A stretch of 20,567 nt of DNA from Methanobacteriota archaeon (GTDB lineage Archaea; Thermoplasmatota; Thermoplasmata; RBG-16-68-12), in the NCBI GenBank assembly GCA_005878665.1, contig VBLR01000123.1, positions 1 to 20,567 on the forward strand, read 5' to 3'. The notes under the pieces are model-generated. The model was not told the DNA's origin. It searched no databases and saw only the letters and a program-made list of their open reading frames with translations. Shown one piece after another: positions 1 to 5,841 of the stretch (position 1 is the stretch's first letter; each line of letters opens with the position of its first letter). The translations under genes were made by a program, and so were the position numbers.

Positions 1-269
1 GCCCACAACATTGCGTTCGAGACACAGTTGACGAACCCGACCAGGTCTGTCCCGAGTTCCGCATAGTTCGCAGGCAACCAAGTCTCCCCCTTGGCTATCG
101 CGGCCTTGAGTTCTGCCTCGAGCACTTCCCTTTTCTGGCCGAGCCATCGAACAAGCCACACCAGATAGATCAGGCGTTTGACCCGCATCTCGAACCGTTG
201 TAGCTCCTCGGTCGTGTGAATCGAACCGTCAACGTCTGGGCAGGCCCTTAAGGACTGCGACGCACTCAC
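1..269 (-). CDS. Hypothetical protein, C-terminus beyond window edge
   Basis: An open minus-strand frame runs from a GTG at 269 to the left edge without a stop, with G/C-rich third positions typical of the neighbouring genes. An in-frame TAG lies just upstream, so the start must be this GTG or a later codon such as the ATG at 188. The visible part is mixed in character: an acidic N-terminal stretch, then a hydrophobic/basic segment (RLIYLVWLVRWLG) that could be a helix at a membrane, then a charged helix (KREVLEAELKAAIAKGE). I do not recognise a family. No convincing TATA box was found. It could still be a chance frame; coding character is the main support. Confidence 0.42.
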   Translation of the reverse strand, partial: MSASQSLRACPDVDGSIHTTEELQRFEMRVKRLIYLVWLVRWLGQKREVLEAELKAAIAKGETWLPANYAELGTDLVGFVNCVSNAMLW

Positions 270-407
270 ACTGCGCCGCGTTTTCTCCTACACAGAAAGA
301 CCTTTTGTGTGCTAGCGAGCTGGTAGGGAAAAGCCCTTTTCAAGCCGAGAAAACAGGGTAGCCGGCTTCCTTGATGGGGGTGGCTCGCTGCTTGCCTGTT
401 CCGCTCT

Positions 408-429
408 TGCCCGCCATACCCAGCGGGCA
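408..429. other. Hairpin followed by T-rich tract
   Basis: A perfect 7-bp inverted repeat (TGCCCGC / GCGGGCA) with an 8-nt loop is followed on the plus strand by a pyrimidine/T-rich run. It resembles a transcription terminator, but no plus-strand gene was found to its left, so it may instead be a structured element in the spacer. Confidence 0.35.
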
Positions 430-469
430 TTTGCCTCTTTTTCCGCCTTCCCCCGTGTGCAACCTCGGG

Positions 470-479
470 TTCTTTAGCC
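470..479 (+). promoter_or_regulatory. TATA-like box before the 502 gene
   Basis: TTCTTTAGCC is centred about 28 nt before the ATG at 502. This spacing predicts a leaderless or nearly leaderless transcript and supports that ATG. Confidence 0.4.
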
Positions 480-501
480 AGGATTGCGATGTGTTCGGAG
501 A

Positions 502-975
502 ATGGCCTCATCCGGGTCGAAACGATTCGATGGTCCCGGCAACATGTTCACTCTCCTCTATCCTGAGGATTGGCGGTTCGAGATCCTTGAGGAGAAAACT
601 GTAACCTTCCACCGGACGTCAGATCCTCTCGGGAGCCTTCGAGTGACAGCATGGACGCTCAAGGACGAACCGAACGCCCTCGATCGGTTCATGTCGAGCG
701 AGCGGGAACGAATGTCCGCTCTTCAAAAGCAAGAAGAGCGAGTAGTGTCGCTTAGGCCGATTGACGAAGCGACCTTGAAGGGGTTTCTTCGTGTGTCCAA
801 CTGCATGGAGGATGGCGTGCCCGCAGCCATGTTCATGTGGCTGCTCGGCTCCCCGGGTGCGGAGACGGTTGTAGTTGGAACCTACATCATCCCACGAGCA
901 AAGGTCGACGATCCGCGTGCGAAGAAGGAACTCGACATGGTAAACCACATGCTAATCGGCATCATATTGAGGTAG
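502..975 (+). CDS. Hypothetical protein, PsbP/DcrB-like fold suspected
   Basis: 157 residues from the ATG at 502. A TTG 18 nt upstream is possible, and so is the later ATG at 544. The N-terminal pattern FTLLYPEDWRFEILEE is the kind of 'F-x-YP-x-W' opening seen in PsbP-like, DcrB-like and related small lipoprotein-type domains, in which a beta sandwich follows. Alternating beta strands continue (TVTFHRTSDPLGSLRVTAWTL, AETVVVGTYIIP) and the end is helical. No signal peptide or membrane helix is visible, so if the fold is right this is a cytoplasmic version. No catalytic motif is apparent. The gene stands alone with its own TATA-like box. The family call is a weak inference; the gene itself is likely real. 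Confidence 0.6.
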   Translation: MASSGSKRFDGPGNMFTLLYPEDWRFEILEEKTVTFHRTSDPLGSLRVTAWTLKDEPNALDRFMSSERERMSALQKQEERVVSLRPIDEATLKGFLRVSNCMEDGVPAAMFMWLLGSPGAETVVVGTYIIPRAKVDDPRAKKELDMVNHMLIGIILR

Positions 976-1033
976 ACCGCTCCGAGAGCCCGGGCTCCTC
1001 GTTGCGTTCACGATGATTTCAATCCCACGACGG

Positions 1034-1038
1034 TATAA
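1034..1038 (+). promoter_or_regulatory. TATA box before the small ORF at 1074
   Basis: A clear TATAA sits about 38 nt before an ATG at 1074, with GGAG at 1061-1064 in between. Confidence 0.35.
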
Positions 1039-1073
1039 GAAGATTCGTAAGCCGCCGAAAGGAGCCCCGACCC

Positions 1074-1136
1074 ATGCGGACTACTGTAAACTTAAAGGTT
1101 TACGGGAGGCGTGACGCACTGACGCAGATTTCGTGA
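1074..1136 (+). CDS. Possible 20-residue small ORF or gene remnant
   Basis: A 20-codon frame with a TATAA box at 1034, GGAG 9 nt before the ATG and a TGA at 1134. The peptide begins MRTTVNLK, which resembles the first strand of ribbon-helix-helix regulators, then ends without the helices. An 18-nt palindrome-like element (1086-1103) lies inside it. It could be a true small peptide, the start of a decayed regulator gene, or a chance frame behind a promoter for a non-coding transcript. Confidence 0.22.
   Translation: MRTTVNLKVYGRRDALTQIS
1086..1103. repeat. Inverted repeat GTAAAC-N6-GTTTAC
   Basis: A perfect 6-bp inverted repeat with a 6-nt spacer. A similar 18-nt element (15 of 18 bases identical) occurs at 17089-17106. 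It may be a regulator binding site. Confidence 0.4.
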
Positions 1137-1140
1137 AACG

Positions 1141-1566
1141 CTACGGATTCGGATGAGCCCTTTTCCCGTCGTTCTCGCGTCCGTTGCCTTTCGACGGATC
1201 CAACAGAAAACCGGAATCGCGGAGGATGTCCATGCCCACGATCATGTGGTATCGCATGTCCTTTCGATCCGTAATCGCCACCGCGACCTCGAATTCCCGC
1301 CCAGCGATCACGACGCGCGCATCGACAACGTCGCGTTCCTCCGGCTCATGGGCCGCGGCGGCCCGAACGCGGACTCGGTCCAACACGGGTCCCACACCCG
1401 CGCGCGCCGCCAGCTCGGTGTCGAGGCTGGTCCGTGAGGCACCGGTATCGATCCTCGCTAGCACGCGGATATCGCCTTTGCTGCCGCGGAGGGTGACCTC
1501 CTCGACGACTCCGATGGTCGTCCGGTCCTGCCGTTGCCGTCGTTCCGAGACCGTCGGGTGCACCAC
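1141..1566 (-). CDS. Retropepsin-like aspartic protease, RimB/PF05618-type
   Basis: Single-domain retropepsin-like protein of about 141 residues. From the chosen GTG start (1566), D40-T-G-A-S forms the catalytic aspartate motif and a second GMD-I-L motif (near D113) closes the fold. This matches the family once named 'ATP-dependent zinc protease', whose bacterial member RimB trims glutamate tails added by RimK. A divergent RimK-type ligase begins 122 nt away, which supports a functional pair. The frame stays open up to 1719, but a TATA box at 1601-1607 lies about 38 nt before TTG 1569/GTG 1566, and the longer N-terminus (rich in S, R and E) looks unlike domain sequence. The C-terminal tail is basic and disordered. 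The substrate is unknown. Confidence 0.72.
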   Translation of the reverse strand: MVHPTVSERRQRQDRTTIGVVEEVTLRGSKGDIRVLARIDTGASRTSLDTELAARAGVGPVLDRVRVRAAAAHEPEERDVVDARVVIAGREFEVAVAITDRKDMRYHMIVGMDILRDSGFLLDPSKGNGRENDGKRAHPNP

Positions 1567-1600
1567 CAACTCCCTTCGTGTCGGTCGATAGACATCCCGC

Positions 1601-1607
1601 GATATAG
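1601..1607 (-). promoter_or_regulatory. TATA box for the protease gene
   Basis: Read on the minus strand, GCTATATC lies about 36-38 nt before the TTG/GTG starts at 1569/1566 and gives a leader of about 10 nt. The same 120-nt spacer must also hold the promoter of the divergent ligase gene, which has no clear box of its own. Confidence 0.45.
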
Positions 1608-1688
1608 CCTTAACCGCGCGATTCTCGGACTCGACACGTTTTTCTCCCGCGAGCCGCATCGCTTCATTGCGCAGGTGCGGGGCCTCTG

Positions 1689-2576
1689 ATGAAGATTGGC
1701 GTGATTTCGAAGAAGCCATCGTATTGGTCCACGAAGGCCCTCCTGAAGTCGATTCGCGAACATGGCCACGAGCCCGAATTCGTGAAGACGGACGAGGTCC
1801 GCCTCGTGGTCGCCGGCACGGACGACGCGGTGTTCAACAGCAAGTCGTTGCGTTCTCACGACGTCCTGATCCCGCGAATCGGCCGATCGATGACCGACTT
1901 CGGCAAGATGCTGTTGCGCCAGCTCGAGCTGATGGGCATCCGGACGACGCTGACGAGCGACGGCCTCATCACCGCGCGCAACAAGTTCCTCGCGCTGCAA
2001 TCGCTGCGCCAGGCGCACATTCCGATCCCAAGGAGCATCCTCCTCGCGTCGCGGCCGAACTTCGTCGAGGCCGCGCATCTCGTCCGGTATCCGGCCATCC
2101 TGAAGATCCTCTCCGGCACGCAGGGGATCGGCGTGATGCGCGTGAAGAGCCTCGAGGAGACCGCGTCGATCGTCGACACGCTGAAGTTCTTCGGCGAAGT
2201 CGTGTGCCTCCAAGAGTACATCCCGAATCCCGGCGTGGACATCCGCGCCCTGGTCGTCGGCGATCGGGTCGTCGGTTCGATGAAGCGCGTCGCGGCCCAC
2301 AACGAGTGGCGGGCGAACATTCACCTCGGCGCGAAAGGCGTCGCCATCGAGCTGCCGGACCACGCGAAGGAGATCGCCGTGCGCGCGTCGAAGGCCGTCG
2401 GATTGGAGATCAGCGGTGTCGACATGATCTTCCGTGGGGACACGCCATACGTCCTCGAGGTCAACGCGTCACCCGGATTCCGCGGCCTCTTGGACGCGAC
2501 GGGTGTGAACGCCGCGGATGCGATCGTCGAATACGCCATCGAGAAAGTCAAAGCCGGCGAGCCGAAACGTCCTTGA
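1689..2576 (+). CDS. RimK-type ATP-grasp amino-acid ligase
   Basis: 295 residues, full length for the RimK/LysX/MptN/CofF group. These enzymes form amide bonds between a carboxylate and an amino acid, often glutamate, using ATP. The N-terminal domain (1-95) contains the family pattern RSHDVLIPRIG. The ATP-grasp core follows: K139, glycine-rich loop SGTQGIGV (142-149), QEYI (175-178), D184/R186, RANIHLG (208-214), the metal residues D245 and E257/N259 in the VLEVNASPG segment. All expected catalytic residues are present. Known archaeal relatives modify LysW, tetrahydromethanopterin or F420, while the bacterial one modifies ribosomal protein S6; the sequence alone does not decide. The adjacent divergent retropepsin-like protease favours a RimK/RimB-like tail-and-trim system. 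The next gene begins 24 nt downstream, so an operon is likely. Confidence 0.85.
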   Translation: MKIGVISKKPSYWSTKALLKSIREHGHEPEFVKTDEVRLVVAGTDDAVFNSKSLRSHDVLIPRIGRSMTDFGKMLLRQLELMGIRTTLTSDGLITARNKFLALQSLRQAHIPIPRSILLASRPNFVEAAHLVRYPAILKILSGTQGIGVMRVKSLEETASIVDTLKFFGEVVCLQEYIPNPGVDIRALVVGDRVVGSMKRVAAHNEWRANIHLGAKGVAIELPDHAKEIAVRASKAVGLEISGVDMIFRGDTPYVLEVNASPGFRGLLDATGVNAADAIVEYAIEKVKAGEPKRP

Positions 2577-2600
2577 TGGACGCTCCCGTTGCGGGCGCCC

Positions 2601-3041
2601 ATGGACGAGGCTCCGATTCCCGGGGCGCGCGTGCGGGCGACGACGAAGCACGGCGCACTGACCGTCGACCAGATCGCGGCCATGCAGCCGGGCATGGCGC
2701 GCCTCATGGACGAGCTGAGCCGGCGGTACTGGACCCTCTTCTATGCGGCGAAGGCGAGGAACTGGGAACTCGCGAGCTACATGGTGAAGGAATCGGAGAA
2801 GGTCCTCAAGACCGCGGCGGTGGCACGGCCGAAGTACGCGGAGGACATCGCGGCATTTGTCCGCGAGACCTTCGGGTCGATCGCTGCGGCGATTGCGTCG
2901 AAAGACTGGCCCGCGTTCGAGAAGGCATACCGGCGGGGAGTCTCCGAATCCGATCGCTTGCATGACAAGTACAACAAATCGTTCCTTCGTTTCCGTCTCC
3001 CCGATCATCCGCCCGAATGGTTCGACCTCGCGCCGCGATAG
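2601..3041 (+). CDS. Small helical protein of unknown function
   Basis: 146 residues from ATG 2601 (TTG 2589 is an alternative). After a short N-terminal extension the protein is almost entirely amphipathic helix, with aromatic-rich segments (RRYWTLFYAAKARNWELASY, KDWPAFEKAYRRG) and a C-terminal segment HDKYNKSFLRFRLPD that is the most motif-like part. No signal peptide, membrane segment, or metal-binding cysteine pair is visible. Position 24 nt behind the RimK-type ligase and 39 nt before the aldo/keto reductase suggests co-transcription. It could be a partner or substrate of the ligase, but nothing in the sequence proves it. I do not recognise a named family. Confidence 0.68.
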   Translation: MDEAPIPGARVRATTKHGALTVDQIAAMQPGMARLMDELSRRYWTLFYAAKARNWELASYMVKESEKVLKTAAVARPKYAEDIAAFVRETFGSIAAAIASKDWPAFEKAYRRGVSESDRLHDKYNKSFLRFRLPDHPPEWFDLAPR

Positions 3042-3080
3042 GTTTTTGGCTCGGCGATGCGTCGGCCGCGCGGCGTTCCC

Positions 3081-4019
3081 ATGGAGTACGTTTCGTTGGG
3101 CCGCGGCGGACCGGATGTTTCCGCGGTCGGGCTGGGGATGTGGCAGGCCGGAGGGAAGGCGTGGGGCTCTGATGTCCGCGATGCGGACTGCCGGAAGGCG
3201 ATGGAACGTGCCGTGGAGCTCGGAATCAACCTCGTCGACACCGCCGAAGCGTACGGCGACGGCCACTCGGAGCGCGTCATGTCCCGAGCCATCCGGAACG
3301 TCGGCCGGGACCATGTCTTCGTCGCGACGAAGGTGGGCGGCTGGCATCTGCGCGCCGACGACGTGCGGAAGGCGTGCGCCGCGAGCTTGACGCGACTTGG
3401 CGTGCGGGAGATTGATCTCTACCAGGTACACTGGCCTGATCCCTGGAGCCAGGTCCCGCTTCGGGAGACGATGAAGGCGCTCGAGGCGCTCCACCGCGCG
3501 GGCCGGATTCGGAACATCGGCGTGAGCAACTTCGCGGTCCGAGACCTCGAGGAGGCGCGTTCCCATCTGTCGAGGGCCGACATCGTGTCGAACCAGGTGC
3601 GGTACAACATGCTCCAACGGGAGGTGGAAGCGGAGGTCGTCCCGTATTGCAAACGCGAGGGAATCGCGATCCTGGCCTGGAGCCCGATTGGAAAGGGCGT
3701 GCTCACCGGAAAGTACCACGACGGCCGGAGGCCAAAAGATCGTATCCGTTCGGATGAAGATCTGTTCAAGCCCGCGAATCTCCGAGCCGCCGCCCCCTTG
3801 ATTCGCGAGCTCCGAAAAATCGGCCGCGCCCGGGGAAAGACAGCGGGTCAAGTCGCGCTCGCCTGGCTCCGCCGCCACGGGCACGTCATCCCAATCCCTG
3901 GCGCGAAGCGCCCGGCGCAAGCTGAAGAGAACGCTGGAGGTGCCGGTTGGCAGCTCACCGCACGGGAGCTTCGGAGCCTCGGCGGGATCCTCCGTCGCAC
4001 CTGGCTCGATACGTTCTGA
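3081..4019 (+). CDS. Aldo/keto reductase
   Basis: 312 residues, a complete (alpha/beta)8 NAD(P)H-dependent oxidoreductase. The catalytic tetrad is readable as D53 (LVDTAEAYG), Y58, K84 (VATKVGG) and H117 (YQVHWPDP). Other family signatures are IRNIGVSNF, the QVRYNMLQRE segment, AWSPIGKGVLTGKY and the C-terminal IPIPGAKRP nucleotide-phosphate motif. The start is ATG 3081, where family homology begins (MEYVSLGRGG); an ATG 24 nt upstream would add an unrelated basic stretch. The physiological substrate cannot be read from the sequence. The gene ends 3 nt before the stop of the convergent cupredoxin gene, so the two transcripts must overlap or end very sharply. Confidence 0.9.
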   Translation: MEYVSLGRGGPDVSAVGLGMWQAGGKAWGSDVRDADCRKAMERAVELGINLVDTAEAYGDGHSERVMSRAIRNVGRDHVFVATKVGGWHLRADDVRKACAASLTRLGVREIDLYQVHWPDPWSQVPLRETMKALEALHRAGRIRNIGVSNFAVRDLEEARSHLSRADIVSNQVRYNMLQREVEAEVVPYCKREGIAILAWSPIGKGVLTGKYHDGRRPKDRIRSDEDLFKPANLRAAAPLIRELRKIGRARGKTAGQVALAWLRRHGHVIPIPGAKRPAQAEENAGGAGWQLTARELRSLGGILRRTWLDTF

Positions 4020-4022
4020 GGC

Positions 4023-4589
4023 TCACGGCTTCTTTCGGCGCATGGCGACGGCCGCGACGACCGCGACGATTGCAACGACGATGACGACGCCCCCGATGAT
4101 CAACGTGGTGTTGTCCGAGGACGGCGTCCCACCACCGCCAGTCGCGTTCACAATGAGAGGACCTTTTTGGACGGCGGCCGTATGGAGACTGCAGAAGTAC
4201 TGGTGAGTACCAGCTTGGTCTGCGGTGAATGAGAACGCGGTCGCGGTCGTGGTGCTGCTAAATTGCGTGGAATTTACGTCTGCTCCGTTCTTGATGCCAT
4301 CGCTGTTCCAGTCCACGACGAAGATGTGCCCCATGCCGTCCTTCGAGAATAGGCTAAGACTGACCGTATCACCCTGGTTCGCATACAAGGTTGGCCCGGG
4401 ATATGTGACGGTGTTCGCCGTAAACCCCCATCCGTTCTGGCCGGCCGTGCCGTCGCCGTAGAGCGTGTACGTCTTCGTCGCGCTCGGCTGCGCCACAGGT
4501 CCGCCTGCTGCGAGAACAACCGCAGGGGCCAAGGTGGCGACTGCCAATACCATGGTCAAGAATCCGATCTCAATGCGCATCGGGTGCAT
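4023..4589 (-). CDS. Secreted cupredoxin with C-terminal membrane anchor
   Basis: 188 residues from ATG 4589 (4580 also possible). Order: signal peptide (GFLTMVLAVATLAPAVVLAA), a cupredoxin domain of about 115 residues, a Gly/Thr/Ser linker, one membrane helix (IIGGVVIVVAIVAVVAAVAM) and a basic RRKKP tail, so the copper domain faces outside and the protein stays anchored, as in some archaeal halocyanins and S-layer-anchored proteins. The copper ligands appear to be H88 (GHIFVV), C133 and H136 (YFCSLH), with Q141 where plastocyanin or amicyanin have methionine. An insertion DWNSDGIKNGADVNS resembles a Ca-binding dockerin-like loop. A TTTATC box at 4628-4633 supports the start. Likely role: electron transfer near the oxidase, although direct linkage to it is inferred. 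Confidence 0.82.
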   Translation of the reverse strand: MHPMRIEIGFLTMVLAVATLAPAVVLAAGGPVAQPSATKTYTLYGDGTAGQNGWGFTANTVTYPGPTLYANQGDTVSLSLFSKDGMGHIFVVDWNSDGIKNGADVNSTQFSSTTTATAFSFTADQAGTHQYFCSLHTAAVQKGPLIVNATGGGGTPSSDNTTLIIGGVVIVVAIVAVVAAVAMRRKKP

Positions 4590-4627
4590 GATACTCAACA
4601 ACCCGCGCGCGGCAGCGAACCCGGCCT

Positions 4628-4633
4628 GATAAA
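4628..4633 (-). promoter_or_regulatory. TATA-like box for the anchored cupredoxin
   Basis: TTTATC on the minus strand lies about 42 nt before ATG 4589, predicting a leader of roughly 15 nt. It lies between the tRNA 3' end and the gene, so the gene need not depend on tRNA read-through. Confidence 0.4.
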
Positions 4634-4678
4634 CCTTCGCCGAAATCAAGAAGTTGAACATTCATGAAACGAATCCGG

Positions 4679-4791
4679 TGCGGGGGATGGGACTTTCCGC
4701 CTTGCGCGGCGCGCGAGGCTTTTGAACCCATGGACTCCTGCGAGACCGGATCTTAAGTCCGGCGCCGTTGTCCTAGCTTGGCTACCCCCGC
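4679..4791 (-). tRNA. tRNA-Leu (anticodon UAA) with T-loop intron
   Basis: Reading the minus strand: 7-bp acceptor stem GCGGGGG / CCCCCGC, D stem GCC/GGC, anticodon stem CCGGA/TCCGG with loop CTTAAGA (anticodon UAA), a long variable arm with CTC/GAG stem, and T stem ATGGG/CCCAT. The discriminator is A (4679) and the terminal CCA is not fully encoded. The long variable arm, anticodon and A73 all agree on leucine. The T loop is interrupted by 28 nt (4693-4720); removal gives TTCAAAT, a standard T loop, and a mature length of 85 nt. A TATAAT-type box is centred 25 nt upstream. All stems pair perfectly, so the gene appears functional. Confidence 0.93.
4693..4720 (-). other. 28-nt intron in tRNA-Leu at position 59/60
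   Basis: The intron lies between A59 and T60 of the T loop. The precursor folds as a bulge-helix-bulge: outer helix ATGGG/CCCAT, 3-nt bulge AGT on the 3' side, 4-nt central helix TTCA/GGAA (three pairs plus one A-G mismatch), 3-nt bulge AAA on the 5' side, inner helix GCC/GGC with a further CGCG/CGCG stem possible inside. Cutting after the second base of each bulge, as the archaeal endonuclease does, restores TTCAAAT. Confidence 0.88.
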
Positions 4792-4813
4792 GTCGCGTCC
4801 ATCGGGGCGTCGG

Positions 4814-4819
4814 TATAAT
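4814..4819 (-). promoter_or_regulatory. TATA box of the tRNA-Leu gene
   Basis: ATTATA on the minus strand is centred about 25 nt before the first tRNA base, the standard archaeal spacing for transcription starting at the mature 5' end. Confidence 0.7.
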
Positions 4820-4944
4820 GTCTTTTTGCGTGCCTCCAGGAAGGTTTCGCGGATCGCACGAGCTCCCTTCTTCCCGGGAAAGATGGGAGCATGGACAACC
4901 TCGCGCGTCGAGAAACTTTTTCTTCTTTGCACCCCTTGCAGACT

Positions 4945-5787
4945 ATGATGCGGGCTCGCGTCGTCTGGCTTGAAATGTCTCTCATCCTCGTGGCCCTCAC
5001 GTTCGCGGAGCTCGGCGAAGTCCTGCGGGAACTGCGGACGGACGTCGTGCTCGATTGGTTCGTTTCTCTGGCGCCCCTGATCTGGATCAACGCCTCGGCG
5101 GTGGTCCTGTACGCCCTCGGTCGGCTGTATTTCAGCTCGGCCTTAGCTCCGCCTGCCCCGGACGCCTCGCGAGCGCGCGCGGTGTCGTTCCTCGTCCCGA
5201 CCTTTCGAATCCTCCGCGCTCGAGCAAACCGCTTTCGGAGCGTGTGGGCGATCGCGTCGGTCGCCTACGCAGTCGCGTTCGGATTCCTGCAAGGCATTTT
5301 CGTCGTGGACTTATCCAGTTCGCTCCAGCCCGTGTTCGTCGTCATCGAGAGCGCGGTCGGCTACGGTCCCGGCATCGCATGGGCGCCAACGACGACGTTC
5401 GGCGTCCAGCTCCGACCGTATTCCATCGCAGCGGCGATCGCACTCTCGCTTCTCTCCGGGCTTGTGTTCGCGCTCGCATTCCAAGTCGTCACGAGGAGTC
5501 GTCGAGCCACGAGGGCCCTTCCCGGCCCGCTCCTGGGATTCGCTGTGATATGCCCTGCATGCGCGAGCGGTCCCCTGTCGGGGCTGTTCCTCGCGTACGT
5601 CGCGCCCATCGCGTTCATGGGCGGCATCGGGTCGGCATCCGCATTCTCGCGACTGCTCGGCTTTTCCACCGTCCTGTTCGTGGTGACTCTGATCCTGCTG
5701 TGGACTTTGATCTCATTCCTCTCGAACGTGTTGCCTTCTGGAACTCCCGCGACCTCGCATGGGAGCCACGGCTCAAGTTCCGCCTGA
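4945..5787 (+). CDS. Polytopic membrane protein with CPAC motif
   Basis: 280 residues from ATG 4945 (ATG 4948 or 4891 are alternatives). About six membrane helices are visible: VVWLEMSLILVALTF, LAPLIWINASAVVLYALG, VWAIASVAYAVAFGFLQGIF, IAAAIALSLLSGLVFALAF, LLGFAVICPACASGPLSG and LGFSTVLFVVTLILLWTLI. The fifth contains C-P-A-C flanked by glycine and serine, a pair that could bind a metal or heme or act in thiol chemistry. A loop of about 40 residues between helices 3 and 4 carries aromatic and glycine residues. The C-terminus ends SHGSHGSSSA. I do not recognise the family. Convergent with an anchored cupredoxin and close to coxB, it might be an oxidase assembly or copper-handling protein, but that is guilt by association only. 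Confidence 0.72.
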   Translation: MMRARVVWLEMSLILVALTFAELGEVLRELRTDVVLDWFVSLAPLIWINASAVVLYALGRLYFSSALAPPAPDASRARAVSFLVPTFRILRARANRFRSVWAIASVAYAVAFGFLQGIFVVDLSSSLQPVFVVIESAVGYGPGIAWAPTTTFGVQLRPYSIAAAIALSLLSGLVFALAFQVVTRSRRATRALPGPLLGFAVICPACASGPLSGLFLAYVAPIAFMGGIGSASAFSRLLGFSTVLFVVTLILLWTLISFLSNVLPSGTPATSHGSHGSSSA

Positions 5788-5841
5788 CCCATCACCGCGA
5801 GCCGCGGTCTCAGCAAGCGCGCGTGCAGACGCTCATGCACA

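Noticed and set aside
266..511. 81-residue minus-strand frame near the left edge
   Set aside because: Basic, low-complexity sequence with no promoter; it crosses the hairpin at 408-429 and lacks coding character.
1667..2965. 432-residue plus-strand frame
   Set aside because: Out-of-frame shadow of the RimK-type gene, dominated by Arg, Pro, Gly and Asp.
2469..3920. 483-residue minus-strand frame opposite the ligase and reductase
   Set aside because: Low-complexity Arg-rich shadow of high-GC coding DNA; the plus-strand genes have clear catalytic motifs.
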